Assembly (NCBI GenBank): GCA_903926465.1
Contig: CAIYJE010000172.1
Location: forward strand, 1-37,012
DNA length: 37,012 nt
Origin: an uncultured Planctomycetales bacterium
GTDB lineage: Bacteria; Planctomycetota; Planctomycetia; Isosphaerales; Isosphaeraceae
Direction: 5' to 3'
In this document: in pieces, positions 8,252-16,132 of the stretch
Layout: each line of letters begins with the position of its first letter
Numbering within the stretch: the stretch's first letter is position 1
Notes under the pieces: model-generated
What the model saw: the letters and a program-made list of their open reading frames with translations, nothing else
Told to the model about the DNA's origin: nothing
The model's database searches: none
Position numbers and translations under genes: made by a program

Positions 8252-9547
8252 TCACAGTCTGGCCAGCGATTTCAGGTCGTGGCTCACGGCCCGGGCCGTG
8301 ACCTGGGTTGCGCCTGAGAACCGCAGAATTTGCTCAATATCGGCGATCACCTCGGGCTCGGAAGTCATCCCGCCCCCTTCCGTGATCGGTAGCCGCCCGC
8401 CATTCACCGCAATGAAGAGGCTCCGGGCCAGGTCTGGGGCGTCAATCGTTCTTCGGGCCGTCCGGCTGGCCAAAGCGCTTACCACTCGGTTGGCAAGCCC
8501 CTGAGTGAGCTGGGTTTCAATTCTCAAGGGCGGCTTCACGCACGCGGCAAGGTCTTTGGCCAAGGCCTGAGATTCAGGGCCGCCGGCAAACGTGCCGGGC
8601 CTGATGGTGTTGAGATCAGCCAGAAGTTGCTGATACTGATTCATTTCCCAGATTGCCGCTCGGTTGATGACCGGTCGATAAGTGCGGGATCGATTGCGGT
8701 ACGGTCCGTGGTAACGATGTCGGTAAGGATAGCCGTAGCCGTACGAGTGCCTGCGTCCGTAGCTCCTTCCCCGGTTGAATGAGTAAAGTCCTGCGCCCGG
8801 CAGTATAGACTGTGGAACGAGCAAGACCGTGTTGGAGGTCCGGCTCGAACGTCTGGCCCCGGGAGTGACCACGGATCTGGGAATGGAAGCGACTTGCGTG
8901 GCTGCAACGGTCTTGATGGTTGCCGATGGCAATGCGGAGGGGACGAACCCAGGGAGCGCGGAAGGAAATGATCCCGGGAGCGCCGAGGGAACCGAGCCGT
9001 TCAGGGCCGATGGCACGGAACCCACCAGAGCGGAGGCAACCGAGCCAGTGAGCGCTGCTGCCGCTGCAGGACGGGAGTTTTTCGTGGTGGAGGCTGGGGG
9101 CAAGCGGGTCTTCGTTCGCTTCATCGCAACGGATTGGGGCACGACCTTGGGCCGGGTTTCGGGCTTGGCGGCGGCGATGGCTGGTTTGGGAGCCTGCGAT
9201 GGGGTTTTGAGTTTTAGTGACCCAGAGGACGGCTTGTGGCTTGGAGTGGTTTTCGCGGTCTGCGGTTGGATTTTGGCTGCGGTCGGTGGCTTGGTGGTGT
9301 TGCCAGGATGTGGGTGCGGTGCTTGGCTTTTGGTCACCATTTTGGTGGCAGGCTTATAGGCGTGGGCAGGCGGCCGAGCCGGATGGGGCATGGCGGCCCT
9401 GGATGGATGGAAGCTTGGGGCTTTGGGCGGGTGATAGCTGGGCGGTTTTGGCGGGTGAGGCGTGGCTCCGCTCTTCTTTTGCGCCTGTGCCACTGCGGGT
9501 GCCAAACTCAGAACGACCGATGCCAGAATGCAAAAGGTGCGTCTCAT
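8252..9547 (-). CDS. Secreted Pro/Lys/Ala-rich low-complexity protein with tandem octapeptide repeat
   Basis: The 431-residue product starts at ATG 9545-9547, preceded by GAGAGGG; an ATG five codons upstream is less likely. A Sec signal peptide (M-R-R-T-F then a hydrophobic core and A-Q-A-Q) is followed by about 140 residues rich in Pro, His, Lys, Thr and Ser. Next come five 8-residue repeats (consensus A-L-x-G-S-V-P-S), then a Gly/Tyr/Arg/His-rich stretch (G-Y-G-Y-P-Y). The C-terminal ~130 residues look globular, with helices and no low complexity (from about N-Q-Y-Q-Q-L-L-A-D-L-N). No enzyme motif is seen. The basic, proline-rich linker suggests a cell-envelope or extracellular protein that spans or binds polyanionic material (inference). 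It converges with the FAD oxidase (28-base gap). Confidence 0.8.
   Translation of the reverse strand: MRRTFCILASVVLSLAPAVAQAQKKSGATPHPPKPPSYHPPKAPSFHPSRAAMPHPARPPAHAYKPATKMVTKSQAPHPHPGNTTKPPTAAKIQPQTAKTTPSHKPSSGSLKLKTPSQAPKPAIAAAKPETRPKVVPQSVAMKRTKTRLPPASTTKNSRPAAAAALTGSVASALVGSVPSALNGSVPSALPGSFPSALPGFVPSALPSATIKTVAATQVASIPRSVVTPGARRSSRTSNTVLLVPQSILPGAGLYSFNRGRSYGRRHSYGYGYPYRHRYHGPYRNRSRTYRPVINRAAIWEMNQYQQLLADLNTIRPGTFAGGPESQALAKDLAACVKPPLRIETQLTQGLANRVVSALASRTARRTIDAPDLARSLFIAVNGGRLPITEGGGMTSEPEVIADIEQILRFSGATQVTARAVSHDLKSLARL
8936..9055 (-). repeat. Five tandem copies of a 24-nt coding repeat
   Basis: Bases 8936-8959, 8960-8983, 8984-9007, 9008-9031 and 9032-9055 are imperfect copies of one 24-nt unit. 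On the minus strand each encodes an octapeptide of the form A-L-x-G-S-V-P-S. The copies differ by several substitutions but keep length and frame, so the array is old or under selection for frame. Part of the array continues as a degenerate half-unit on the low-coordinate side. Confidence 0.85.
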
Positions 9548-9811
9548 GTCATTCCCTCTCATGCCGTTGCTTGAGGGTTGCCAGTCTGGCTCGACGGCAG
9601 TTGGTGTGCCATCTCAGAGCGCTGACGGGCAAAAAATCCCAACCTCTGCTTTTCTACGCCCCTCGACCGGTCCTAGCCTTGAGGAATCTGGAACAAGTGC
9701 AGGCATGTATCGTCGGGCGTTATTTTTGCAGCAGAAGGAGAGCGTTTATCTGGTCTACGGGCGAACCGGTTGCCTGTGACAGCCGAAAGGAAAAACTGAG
9801 AAGGGTGGGAT

Positions 9812-10963
9812 CTACCAGGCCGCGCGAAGGATTCGTTCCAGGTCTTCTTGGGTTGCCGTGCGTGGGTTGGTAGCCATGCAATGATCTTTGGTGGCACGCT
9901 CGGCGTAGGTTGGAATCTGGTCGGCATGCAGTCCCTGAAGCTGGGAAAGGTGCTGGGGCAGCCCCAGCCGAACCAGAAGCAATTCGGTCAGGGTGATCAA
10001 ATGTCCGGGGGCATCTTCATTCCGGCCTACGCCCATCTGGCCGGCAAGATCGGCCAGTTTGGCCTCACAATTGGGTCGGTTGAACCGCAAGACATGGGGC
10101 AGCAAGATGGCGTTCAGGGTGCCGTGATGAACGCGTCCTTCGGAACCAAGAGAATGGGAGAGGGCATGCACAATTCCCAGCCCCTTATGAAAGCTGATTC
10201 CGGCCATAAGTGCGCCCAGCATCATTTCCCAGCGCGCCGTGAGGTCGGAGCCATCCCGAACGCTGGCTTCCAGACCCTTGGCAATATGGCGCAACGCCTC
10301 AAGCGCAATCCCGTCACAAATGGGGTGAAGTGAGCGGGAAAGATAGCTTTCCACCGCGTGCGTGAGCGCATCCATTCCTGTGCCGGCCGTGAGCAGGGGC
10401 GGAAGCCCCAGGGTGAGTTCGGGGTCACAAATTGCCACGCTAGGTAGTAAAAACGGGCTCAGAATGGCTGTTTTTCGACCGGTTTGCGGCAACTGGATCA
10501 GGGTTCCCCGGCCAGCTTCGCTTCCGGTCCCGGCCGTGGTGGGGATCGCCATCATGGGCGGCATATTGGAGGTGATGCGGGTTGGGCCGCCGGCCGTAAT
10601 GTCATAGTCTGCAAGGCTGCCGCCATGGGTGCTCATCAGCCTGATCGCTTTGGCGGCATCCAGTGAACTGCCGCCACCCAGGCCAATCACTCCATCGCAG
10701 CCCCGTGCGCGATAGACGGCCAGGCCAGCTATGCAGTTGGCCTCGGTTGGGTTCGGTTCAACCTCATCGAAGACGGTGAGCGAGCCGATCCGTCCGAACG
10801 CCATTTCCAGCAAACCCGCGTCAATCACCCCGCGATCGGTCACCACCAGCGGATGCCTGGTCCCCAGCCTGGCAAGTTCGTTTCGTAACTCCTTGCGGGA
10901 GCCAATTCCGAACAGGATACGATTGGGGAACGTAAAATAGGCGAGTTCGGTGGTGGCCGCCAT
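9812..10963 (-). CDS. Iron-containing (group III) alcohol dehydrogenase
   Basis: NAD(P)-dependent, metal-containing alcohol dehydrogenase of the Fe-ADH family, 383 residues (usual 380-390). The dinucleotide-binding G-L-G-G-G-S-S-L-D-A-A-K is at 95-106 and P-T-T-A-G-T-G-S-E at 141-149. The metal ligands by comparison with E. coli FucO are D198 and H202 (in G-M-D-A-L-T-H), H266 and H280. All four are present, so the enzyme should be active. The substrate is not predictable: members act on ethanol, butanol, 1,3-propanediol, lactaldehyde or 4-hydroxybutyrate. The ATG at 10961-10963 is chosen by homology; upstream open frame to 11251 is not supported. It lies 264 bases upstream of the repeat protein on the same strand and 180 bases downstream of a TPR gene. 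Confidence 0.93.
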   Translation of the reverse strand: MAATTELAYFTFPNRILFGIGSRKELRNELARLGTRHPLVVTDRGVIDAGLLEMAFGRIGSLTVFDEVEPNPTEANCIAGLAVYRARGCDGVIGLGGGSSLDAAKAIRLMSTHGGSLADYDITAGGPTRITSNMPPMMAIPTTAGTGSEAGRGTLIQLPQTGRKTAILSPFLLPSVAICDPELTLGLPPLLTAGTGMDALTHAVESYLSRSLHPICDGIALEALRHIAKGLEASVRDGSDLTARWEMMLGALMAGISFHKGLGIVHALSHSLGSEGRVHHGTLNAILLPHVLRFNRPNCEAKLADLAGQMGVGRNEDAPGHLITLTELLLVRLGLPQHLSQLQGLHADQIPTYAERATKDHCMATNPRTATQEDLERILRAAW

Positions 10964-11142
10964 GGTGGTCCGTTTTCCCTGACCTTGATGGAGTAAGGCA
11001 GATTGGGGGCACTGCATGGATAGATTTGTGTACCGGCCCGACATCGGGCCGGCTTTCCTGACCTTTGAAGGCAATGTCAAAGTTTGGACAGGCCCATGCA
11101 GAACTTGGAGCGAGAGCCGGTTTTGAAACGGCTTCTGGAAGT

Positions 11143-11466
11143 TTAGTTCAACGTCTCCAGAAGGCCCTGCATTTCGCCGGCCGCGTGCCGATCTCCCACC
11201 CGGTGCGCCAGGGCAATTCCGGCTCGCAAGATCTGGCCAGCGTCGGCCCACTCTTCAGATTCCAGGTAAGACTGGCCAAGCTGCTGGTGCGCGGCCACTT
11301 GATCCGTGGGATGGTCGGCGATCAGGGCCTGAAGTCGTTCTCGTCCCTCGGCAACATCGCCGTCCCGCAGGCATTGCATGGCCAGGCCGTATCGCAGGAA
11401 GGTATCGCCGGGATCGGCCGAAAGGCTTTCTTCCAGCATTCGTCGCCGCGCCGATTTCTCACTCAT
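11143..11466 (-). CDS. Small tetratricopeptide-repeat protein
   Basis: The 107-residue, highly charged and helical product has a TPR-like pattern. Residues from about 22 (D-T-F-L-R-Y-G-L-A-M) to 56 and from about 58 (A-A-H-Q-Q-L-G-Q-S-Y-L-E) to 92 fit two helix-turn-helix units with the typical small/large spacing (L--G----A--Y). There is no signal peptide, so it is probably cytosolic and mediates protein contacts. AGAGGTG precedes the ATG at 11464-11466. The start of the Fe-ADH lies 180 bases downstream on the same strand. No partner can be named. Confidence 0.75.
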   Translation of the reverse strand: MSEKSARRRMLEESLSADPGDTFLRYGLAMQCLRDGDVAEGRERLQALIADHPTDQVAAHQQLGQSYLESEEWADAGQILRAGIALAHRVGDRHAAGEMQGLLETLN

Positions 11467-11927
11467 GACCCACCTCTTGAACGTGTCTATGCCCGCAAAA
11501 TCGGTCCGGCATTTCCTGCCCCGCCAACCTGCCGAGTGAAGATTCCCCGCGGCAGGCTATCAGGTGGGTCACCGGTCCTGCCGGCCTGGCCCCTCGCCAT
11601 GTTTTCAAGGGAATGGCCCAAAAGGGGTCGCCAGAAGCAGTTCCGCGAACCGAACAATCCGATTATCCCGATCTTACGGCCTGTTTGCGACGGAAACTAC
11701 CGAACTGTACCGACTGGGCGGTGGTTGGCCAGTCCAGAATCTGGGCGTTAACCTGGTCAAGCTTTTCCGGTCCTGAGGAAACTCAGGAAGGGTAGGTGTT
11801 TTGGGCGAACGGCGTCCTCACGCTTGGGTCTGCACAAGTCCGATCTCAACGAGGTCACGGCGAGCGAATGACGGATTGGTTGCAGGGACGTAACCGAACG
11901 TTGGCCGATGGTGGGGGAATCCCGATC
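11467..11927. other. Divergent intergenic region, possible htrA leader
   Basis: About 460 bases lie between the TPR gene (-) and the HtrA-family protease (+). No protein-like frame is seen apart from an in-frame, unsupported upward extension of the protease. The only structure I find is a small hairpin at 11771-11788 (listed separately). Promoters for both directions are expected here, but I cannot place them with confidence. Confidence 0.4.
11771..11788 (+). other. Seven-bp hairpin with a GAAA tetraloop
   Basis: TCCTGAG (11771-11777) pairs perfectly with CTCAGGA (11782-11788) around GAAA, a GNRA-type loop that is unusually stable in RNA. It lies about 140 bases upstream of the htrA start and would fall in the leader if transcription begins before it. 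Any regulatory role is a guess. Confidence 0.3.
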
Positions 11928-13349
11928 ATGCAAATCTCGAGGCTCCGAAGCATCCATCTGAGGAGAGTCGGGAGAGGTTTGGGCCTCTGGGTGGCCGGCG
12001 TGGTGGCGTGTTGTACTCCAGACCTGCTTCATGCGGGTTTGAATGATCGCAAATCAGCCGCGGTTCAGGCCATCCAGAAGGTGCAGCCCAGTGTCGTTAG
12101 TATTTCGAGCGAAAAGCGTTCGGCTTCGTCGAGCCGCTGGCCCTTCTCCGCGGAAGAAACTCAGCGCCCTCGTGTGAGTGGAATGGGGACCGGGGTGATT
12201 ATCGATCACCGAGGCTTCATCCTCACCAACCACCACGTGGTGGACAAGGTTCAAGGAATTGAAGTCCAGCTCTCAGACGGCTCGGTTTTCCCGGCCCGTC
12301 TGATTCAGCAAGACCCGAATCTCGACATCGCCATCGTCAAGATTGATGCCGGTCGAATCTTGGTACCTGTGCGAATAGGTACCAGTGCCGACCTGATGGT
12401 GGGTGAGTCTGTCATCACCATTGGAAACGCCTTTGGCTACGAGAACACAACCTCGGTAGGCATCATCAGCGCTTTGGGTCGCAACGTGACTCTTTCTGAC
12501 GACCAAGTTTACCGCAACCTCATCCAGACCGATGCGTGCATTAATCCCGGCAATTCGGGTGGCCCGCTGGTCAACATTGAGGGTGAGCTAATCGGTATTA
12601 ACGTGGCGGTGCGAGCCGGAGCCCAGGGGATTGGATTTGCCCTGCCGATTGACGAGGTGAAGCGGGTTTCCACCGAGATGATGAGCACACGACGCCTGTC
12701 GGCAACCTGGCATGGGCTGGTCAGTTCCGAGGCGGTGGGCGAGGCTGGCCGTCATGTGGTGGTAACAGATGTGCCCACCGGCAGCCCGGCTGAACTCTCA
12801 GGGGTCCGTACAGGCGATAAAATCGTCAAAGTTAACCGGCTTGAGGTTGTGACTCCGCTCGACGTGGAGCGTGGATTGCTGGATGTCCGGGCTGGCCAGA
12901 AGGCAGAGGTTGTGGTTCATCGCGATAGCGAGTTGAAAACCCTGGAGCTGGAGCCCAAGCCGATCAGCCAGGCGTCACTGGCTTCAGCTGGAGCCTTGGA
13001 ACCGGCCAATGATCAGATCTTGAAGCGGCTGGGGCTGAAGGTTGTGGCTGTGCCGCGTGATTACGTGAAGGTTGTCTCGGCAAGCTTCCGTGGCGGACTG
13101 TTTGTGCAGGCCGTTCTGCCCGGTAGCCCGGCAGCCAGGGCCTCGATCCAGAAGGGGGATATTCTGGTCGGGATGAACGCGGCGAATCGCGACTGGGAAA
13201 CGATTCGCCCTGACAACGTGGTTTTCATCTTGAACCAGCCAGACGTTTCTCAGGGGCAAGCGATCCAGTTTTACCTGGTTCGTCGCAACGAGTTTGTGCA
13301 AGGGCAACTCACGCTTGGTGATTCGGCAACCGCAAATCTCAGGCGTTAA
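11928..13349 (+). CDS. HtrA/Deg-family S1C serine protease with two PDZ domains
   Basis: Exported trypsin-like protease/chaperone for damaged envelope proteins, 473 residues from ATG 11928. The N-terminus is basic then hydrophobic (L-G-L-W-V-A-G-V-V-A-C-C), a signal peptide or anchor. The catalytic triad is complete: H103 (T-N-H-H-V-V), D133 (N-L-D-I-A) and S210 (N-P-G-N-S-G-G-P-L). The first PDZ lies at about 285-345 (T-G-S-P-A-E-L-S-G-V-R-T-G-D) and the second at about 385-460 (L-P-G-S-P-A-A-R-A). The second PDZ is divergent (I-Q-K-G-D-I-L-V-G). Upstream in-frame ATGs at 11796 and 11868 would add a tail without signal character. The gene stands alone between a divergent TPR gene and the glycerate kinase run. 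Confidence 0.93.
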   Translation: MQISRLRSIHLRRVGRGLGLWVAGVVACCTPDLLHAGLNDRKSAAVQAIQKVQPSVVSISSEKRSASSSRWPFSAEETQRPRVSGMGTGVIIDHRGFILTNHHVVDKVQGIEVQLSDGSVFPARLIQQDPNLDIAIVKIDAGRILVPVRIGTSADLMVGESVITIGNAFGYENTTSVGIISALGRNVTLSDDQVYRNLIQTDACINPGNSGGPLVNIEGELIGINVAVRAGAQGIGFALPIDEVKRVSTEMMSTRRLSATWHGLVSSEAVGEAGRHVVVTDVPTGSPAELSGVRTGDKIVKVNRLEVVTPLDVERGLLDVRAGQKAEVVVHRDSELKTLELEPKPISQASLASAGALEPANDQILKRLGLKVVAVPRDYVKVVSASFRGGLFVQAVLPGSPAARASIQKGDILVGMNAANRDWETIRPDNVVFILNQPDVSQGQAIQFYLVRRNEFVQGQLTLGDSATANLRR

Positions 13350-13371
13350 GTGTTGAGTTGGCCGAGGAGAG

Positions 13372-13404
13372 AGGAAGGAGCGGTTGCGGGAACCGCTTCT
13401 TCCT
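13372..13404 (+). terminator. Strong hairpin after htrA
   Basis: Two 14-base arms (13372-13385 and 13391-13404) pair with a single G-U wobble around a GCGGG loop. It begins 22 bases after the htrA stop. There is no T run after it on the plus strand, so it may act as an mRNA 3'-end stabiliser or a factor-dependent terminator and not as a classical intrinsic one. Confidence 0.5.
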
Positions 13405-13473
13405 GGATGGTGGGTCTGGGCTCTGGGTAAACTAAAGTTTGAGTTCCACCCTTCCAGCCGTGCTGGTGCTTTG

Positions 13474-14631
13474 ATGCACATCGTGATTGCCCCAGACAAG
13501 TTCAAAGGTAGCCTGACAGCCCCAGAGGCCGCGTCCGCGATTCAGCGCGGGGTGCGGTTGGCATGCCCTGAAGCTACGATCGACCTGGCTCCCATGGCCG
13601 ACGGTGGTGAGGGAACGGTAGACGCCCTGGTGATTGCCACCGGCGGTTCTTACCAATCCGTCCGGGTCCGTGGCCCACTTGGTGGCCCTGTTGAAGCACA
13701 GTTCGGATTGCTAGGCGACGGTCGCACCGCGGTCATGGAGATGGCTTCCGCATCTGGATTGGCCCTGTTACCTGCCGGGGAGCGAGATCCCTTCCAGACC
13801 ACGACTCGCGGAACAGGCGAGTTACTGCGGGCAATCCTGGATCTTGGCGTACGGCACGTTGTGGTTGGAATTGGCGGCAGTGCCACCAATGAAGGGGGCG
13901 CAGGGTTTGCTCAGGCGCTTGGATATCGCCTGCTCGATGCAGGTGGGGCCGAACTTTTGCCAGGTGGCGGGGCCCTGGATCAATTAGTAGAGATTGACGC
14001 TTCTCAGTGTGATGCACGGCTAGGCGCCCTGACGATTGATGTCGCCTGCGATGTGGATAACCCACTTTGCGGAACGCGGGGGGCCACGGCCGTGTTTGGC
14101 CCGCAGAAATTTGCGCTGGGCCGGCTACCCACGGCGGAGGATCTGGCCAAGTTGGATGCGAATTTGGGGCATCTGGCTCGGATCATCGAGCGTGACCTGG
14201 GGCCGAAGGTCGCGGAACTTCCAGGCGCCGGTGCTGCGGGTGGGCTGGGTGCCGGGCTGGTTGCATTTGCGGGCGGTCGGCTTCGACCGGGAATTGAGAT
14301 CGTGATTGAGGCGGTCGGCCTTCAGAACCGACTTCGGGGTGCCGACCTTTGCATCACCGGTGAGGGAGCCCTCGACGGTTCGTCGGCTGGTGGTAAGACC
14401 CCCGTGGGGGTGGCCCGGCATTGCCGATTGGCTGGGGTCCCCTGCCTTGCCCTTGCCGGCAAAATTGGAGATGGAGCCGCAGCGCTGGAAGGCCAGGGAA
14501 TTGATGCCTACTTCTCGATCTGTCCGGGGCCAATCTCCTTGGACGCGGCCATTGACCAAGCTGGGCCGTTGCTCTCGGCAACCGCAGAGCAAGCCGTTCG
14601 GTTGTTTATGGCCGCGCGGAGACAATCATGA
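13474..14631 (+). CDS. Glycerate kinase (type I, GarK/GlxK family)
   Basis: Phosphorylates D-glycerate with ATP, to 2-phosphoglycerate in GarK/GlxK-type members, feeding lower glycolysis. The 385-residue product matches the family (about 380). It starts with I-V-I-A-P-D-K-F-K-G-S-L-T-A (residues 3-16) and M-A-D-G-G-E-G-T follows. The central G-I-G-G-S-A-T-N-E-G-G-A-G and late I-T-G-E-G-A-L-D motifs are present. An open frame reaches back to 13384, but ATG 13474 gives the canonical N-terminus, with no strong ribosome site in front. Its stop overlaps the thiL start by four bases (ATGA at 14628), so expression of the two is coupled. Glycerate could come from the FAD/Fe-S oxidase route (glycolate or tartronate) elsewhere in the window, but this is only inference. 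Confidence 0.93.
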   Translation: MHIVIAPDKFKGSLTAPEAASAIQRGVRLACPEATIDLAPMADGGEGTVDALVIATGGSYQSVRVRGPLGGPVEAQFGLLGDGRTAVMEMASASGLALLPAGERDPFQTTTRGTGELLRAILDLGVRHVVVGIGGSATNEGGAGFAQALGYRLLDAGGAELLPGGGALDQLVEIDASQCDARLGALTIDVACDVDNPLCGTRGATAVFGPQKFALGRLPTAEDLAKLDANLGHLARIIERDLGPKVAELPGAGAAGGLGAGLVAFAGGRLRPGIEIVIEAVGLQNRLRGADLCITGEGALDGSSAGGKTPVGVARHCRLAGVPCLALAGKIGDGAAALEGQGIDAYFSICPGPISLDAAIDQAGPLLSATAEQAVRLFMAARRQS

Positions 14632-15635
14632 GCCGGCCCCAGGATGCAACCCCGCAAGACACGGGTGAATTTGGGCTGATTGCCTGGATTCGCGAACAGG
14701 CCGAGCCAGGGGCCCGGCAATCAAAGCATGTTGCGTTTGGGATTGGCGACGACTGTGCTGGGCTCCGGTTCACGCCGGGGCGTGAGGTGCTGGTGACAAC
14801 CGATATGCTGATGGACGGTCGCCATTTTCTGACCAGTGTGCACACGCTGGAGCAGATCGGGCGGAAGGCGATGGGGGTGAATATCTCAGATATTGCCGCC
14901 ATGGCCGGCGTACCGGTGGCAGCCGTAGTTTCCGTGGCCCTGCCACGGTTTCTCGGCAAGCGAACGGCCATGGAGCTGGCGCGCGGGCTGGAGCGGGGTC
15001 TGGATGCGGTGGCTGCGGATTATGGGGTGGCTCTGGTAGGGGGCGATACCAACGCTTGGGACGGTCCGCTGGTGATCAGCGTGACGGTTCTGGGTGAGAC
15101 TACGGAACGGGGCCCAGTACGTCGGTCTGGGGCAAAGCCGGGCGATGTCATTTTTGTCACGGGTCGGCTGGGTGGCAGCCTGGATTCTGGACGGCACCTT
15201 GAGCCGCGCCCTCGCATTCTTGAGGCTCAACAACTTCATCAGCGTGTCCCACTCCGGTCCATGATTGATCTCTCTGATGGGCTGGCTGGAGACCTGGGTC
15301 ACATCCTTGAGGAAAGTGGCGGCCTGGGTGCCGTTTTGGAAGCCGGTGCGGTGCCTGTGCATAACGATGCCGTGCGCATGGCCCGAACAAGCGGGCGGAC
15401 GCCGCTCGACCATGCGCTTCATGACGGTGAGGATTTTGAACTCTGTTTCACGGTGGCTCAAGACGATGCGATCAGGCTTCAGGCTCAACCTCCCGCCGGC
15501 GTCACACTCTACCGGGTTGGAACGATCAAGGCTGAACCTGGTCTGAGGATCAGGCACGAGGACGGTCGGATGAACGCGATCCCGACCAAAGGTTTTGATC
15601 ATCTTCGCGTGAGTGAACCGGGGGCCGAACTTTGA
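14628..15635 (+). CDS. thiL: Thiamine-monophosphate kinase
   Basis: Converts thiamine monophosphate to thiamine diphosphate using ATP, the last step of cofactor synthesis. The 335-residue product has the N-terminal G-E-F-G-L-I-A-W-I segment, the Mg/ATP-binding G-I-G-D-D-C-A (about 38-44), the T-T-D-M-L-M-D-G-R-H-F motif (about 57-67), M-G-V-N-I-S-D-I-A-A-M (82-92) and G-G-D-T-N (140-144). The later I-D-L-S-D-G-L-A and D-G-E-D-F-E-L motifs are also kept. It belongs to the AIRS/PurM-like fold. The start overlaps the glycerate kinase stop (ATGA) and the end overlaps tsaE (TTGA), a translationally coupled run. Confidence 0.95.
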   Translation: MSRPQDATPQDTGEFGLIAWIREQAEPGARQSKHVAFGIGDDCAGLRFTPGREVLVTTDMLMDGRHFLTSVHTLEQIGRKAMGVNISDIAAMAGVPVAAVVSVALPRFLGKRTAMELARGLERGLDAVAADYGVALVGGDTNAWDGPLVISVTVLGETTERGPVRRSGAKPGDVIFVTGRLGGSLDSGRHLEPRPRILEAQQLHQRVPLRSMIDLSDGLAGDLGHILEESGGLGAVLEAGAVPVHNDAVRMARTSGRTPLDHALHDGEDFELCFTVAQDDAIRLQAQPPAGVTLYRVGTIKAEPGLRIRHEDGRMNAIPTKGFDHLRVSEPGAEL

Positions 15636-16132
15636 AGCTGAACCTGAGGGCGGATAAGTTACTTCTTGATGTTCATGGGGAAGCGGAAACCGAGCAGCTT
15701 GGCAAGGCGATCTCCGAGGTTGCTCGGCCGGGTACGGTGATTGCGCTGGTGGGTACGCTTGGGGCCGGTAAGACCCGTTTGAGCCGGGCGATTGCCGAAT
15801 CGCTGGGGGTTGATCCGCTGGCCATTGCCAGCCCAACATTTGTCTTGATTCATGAATATCAGGGGCGAATACCGGTTTTTCACTTCGACACCTATCGGCT
15901 GGGCACGTCTGAAGAATTTGAAGCGTTGGGGGCGATTGACTACTTTGAAGCCGGTGGCGTTTGCCTGGTGGAATGGGCCGATCGCGTACCAGATATTGTG
16001 CCGCCTGATGCCTGGTGGGTACGCATCTCACTGGATGAGTTTGACCCGGCTTGCCGGCAGATCGAAGTGGAAGCCGGCCCGGCCATTCTTTCCGCACTTG
16101 CCCACCAGTTAGACGTGCAGCCCTTGAGATGA
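15632..16132 (+). CDS. tsaE: tRNA threonylcarbamoyladenosine biosynthesis ATPase TsaE
   Basis: ATPase that works with TsaB and TsaD in forming t6A37 on ANN-decoding tRNAs. The 166-residue protein has the Walker A motif G-T-L-G-A-G-K-T (41-48), S-P-T-F-V-L-I-H-E-Y (about 69-78), F-H-F-D-T-Y-R-L (Walker B-like region) and V-E-W-A-D-R near residue 112, all characteristic of TsaE. The start is a TTG at 15632 that overlaps the thiL TGA; no nearby ATG gives a full N-terminus. Its own TGA overlaps the ATG of the DNA methylase. thiL-tsaE proximity is common in bacteria. Confidence 0.95.
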   Translation: MKLNLRADKLLLDVHGEAETEQLGKAISEVARPGTVIALVGTLGAGKTRLSRAIAESLGVDPLAIASPTFVLIHEYQGRIPVFHFDTYRLGTSEEFEALGAIDYFEAGGVCLVEWADRVPDIVPPDAWWVRISLDEFDPACRQIEVEAGPAILSALAHQLDVQPLR

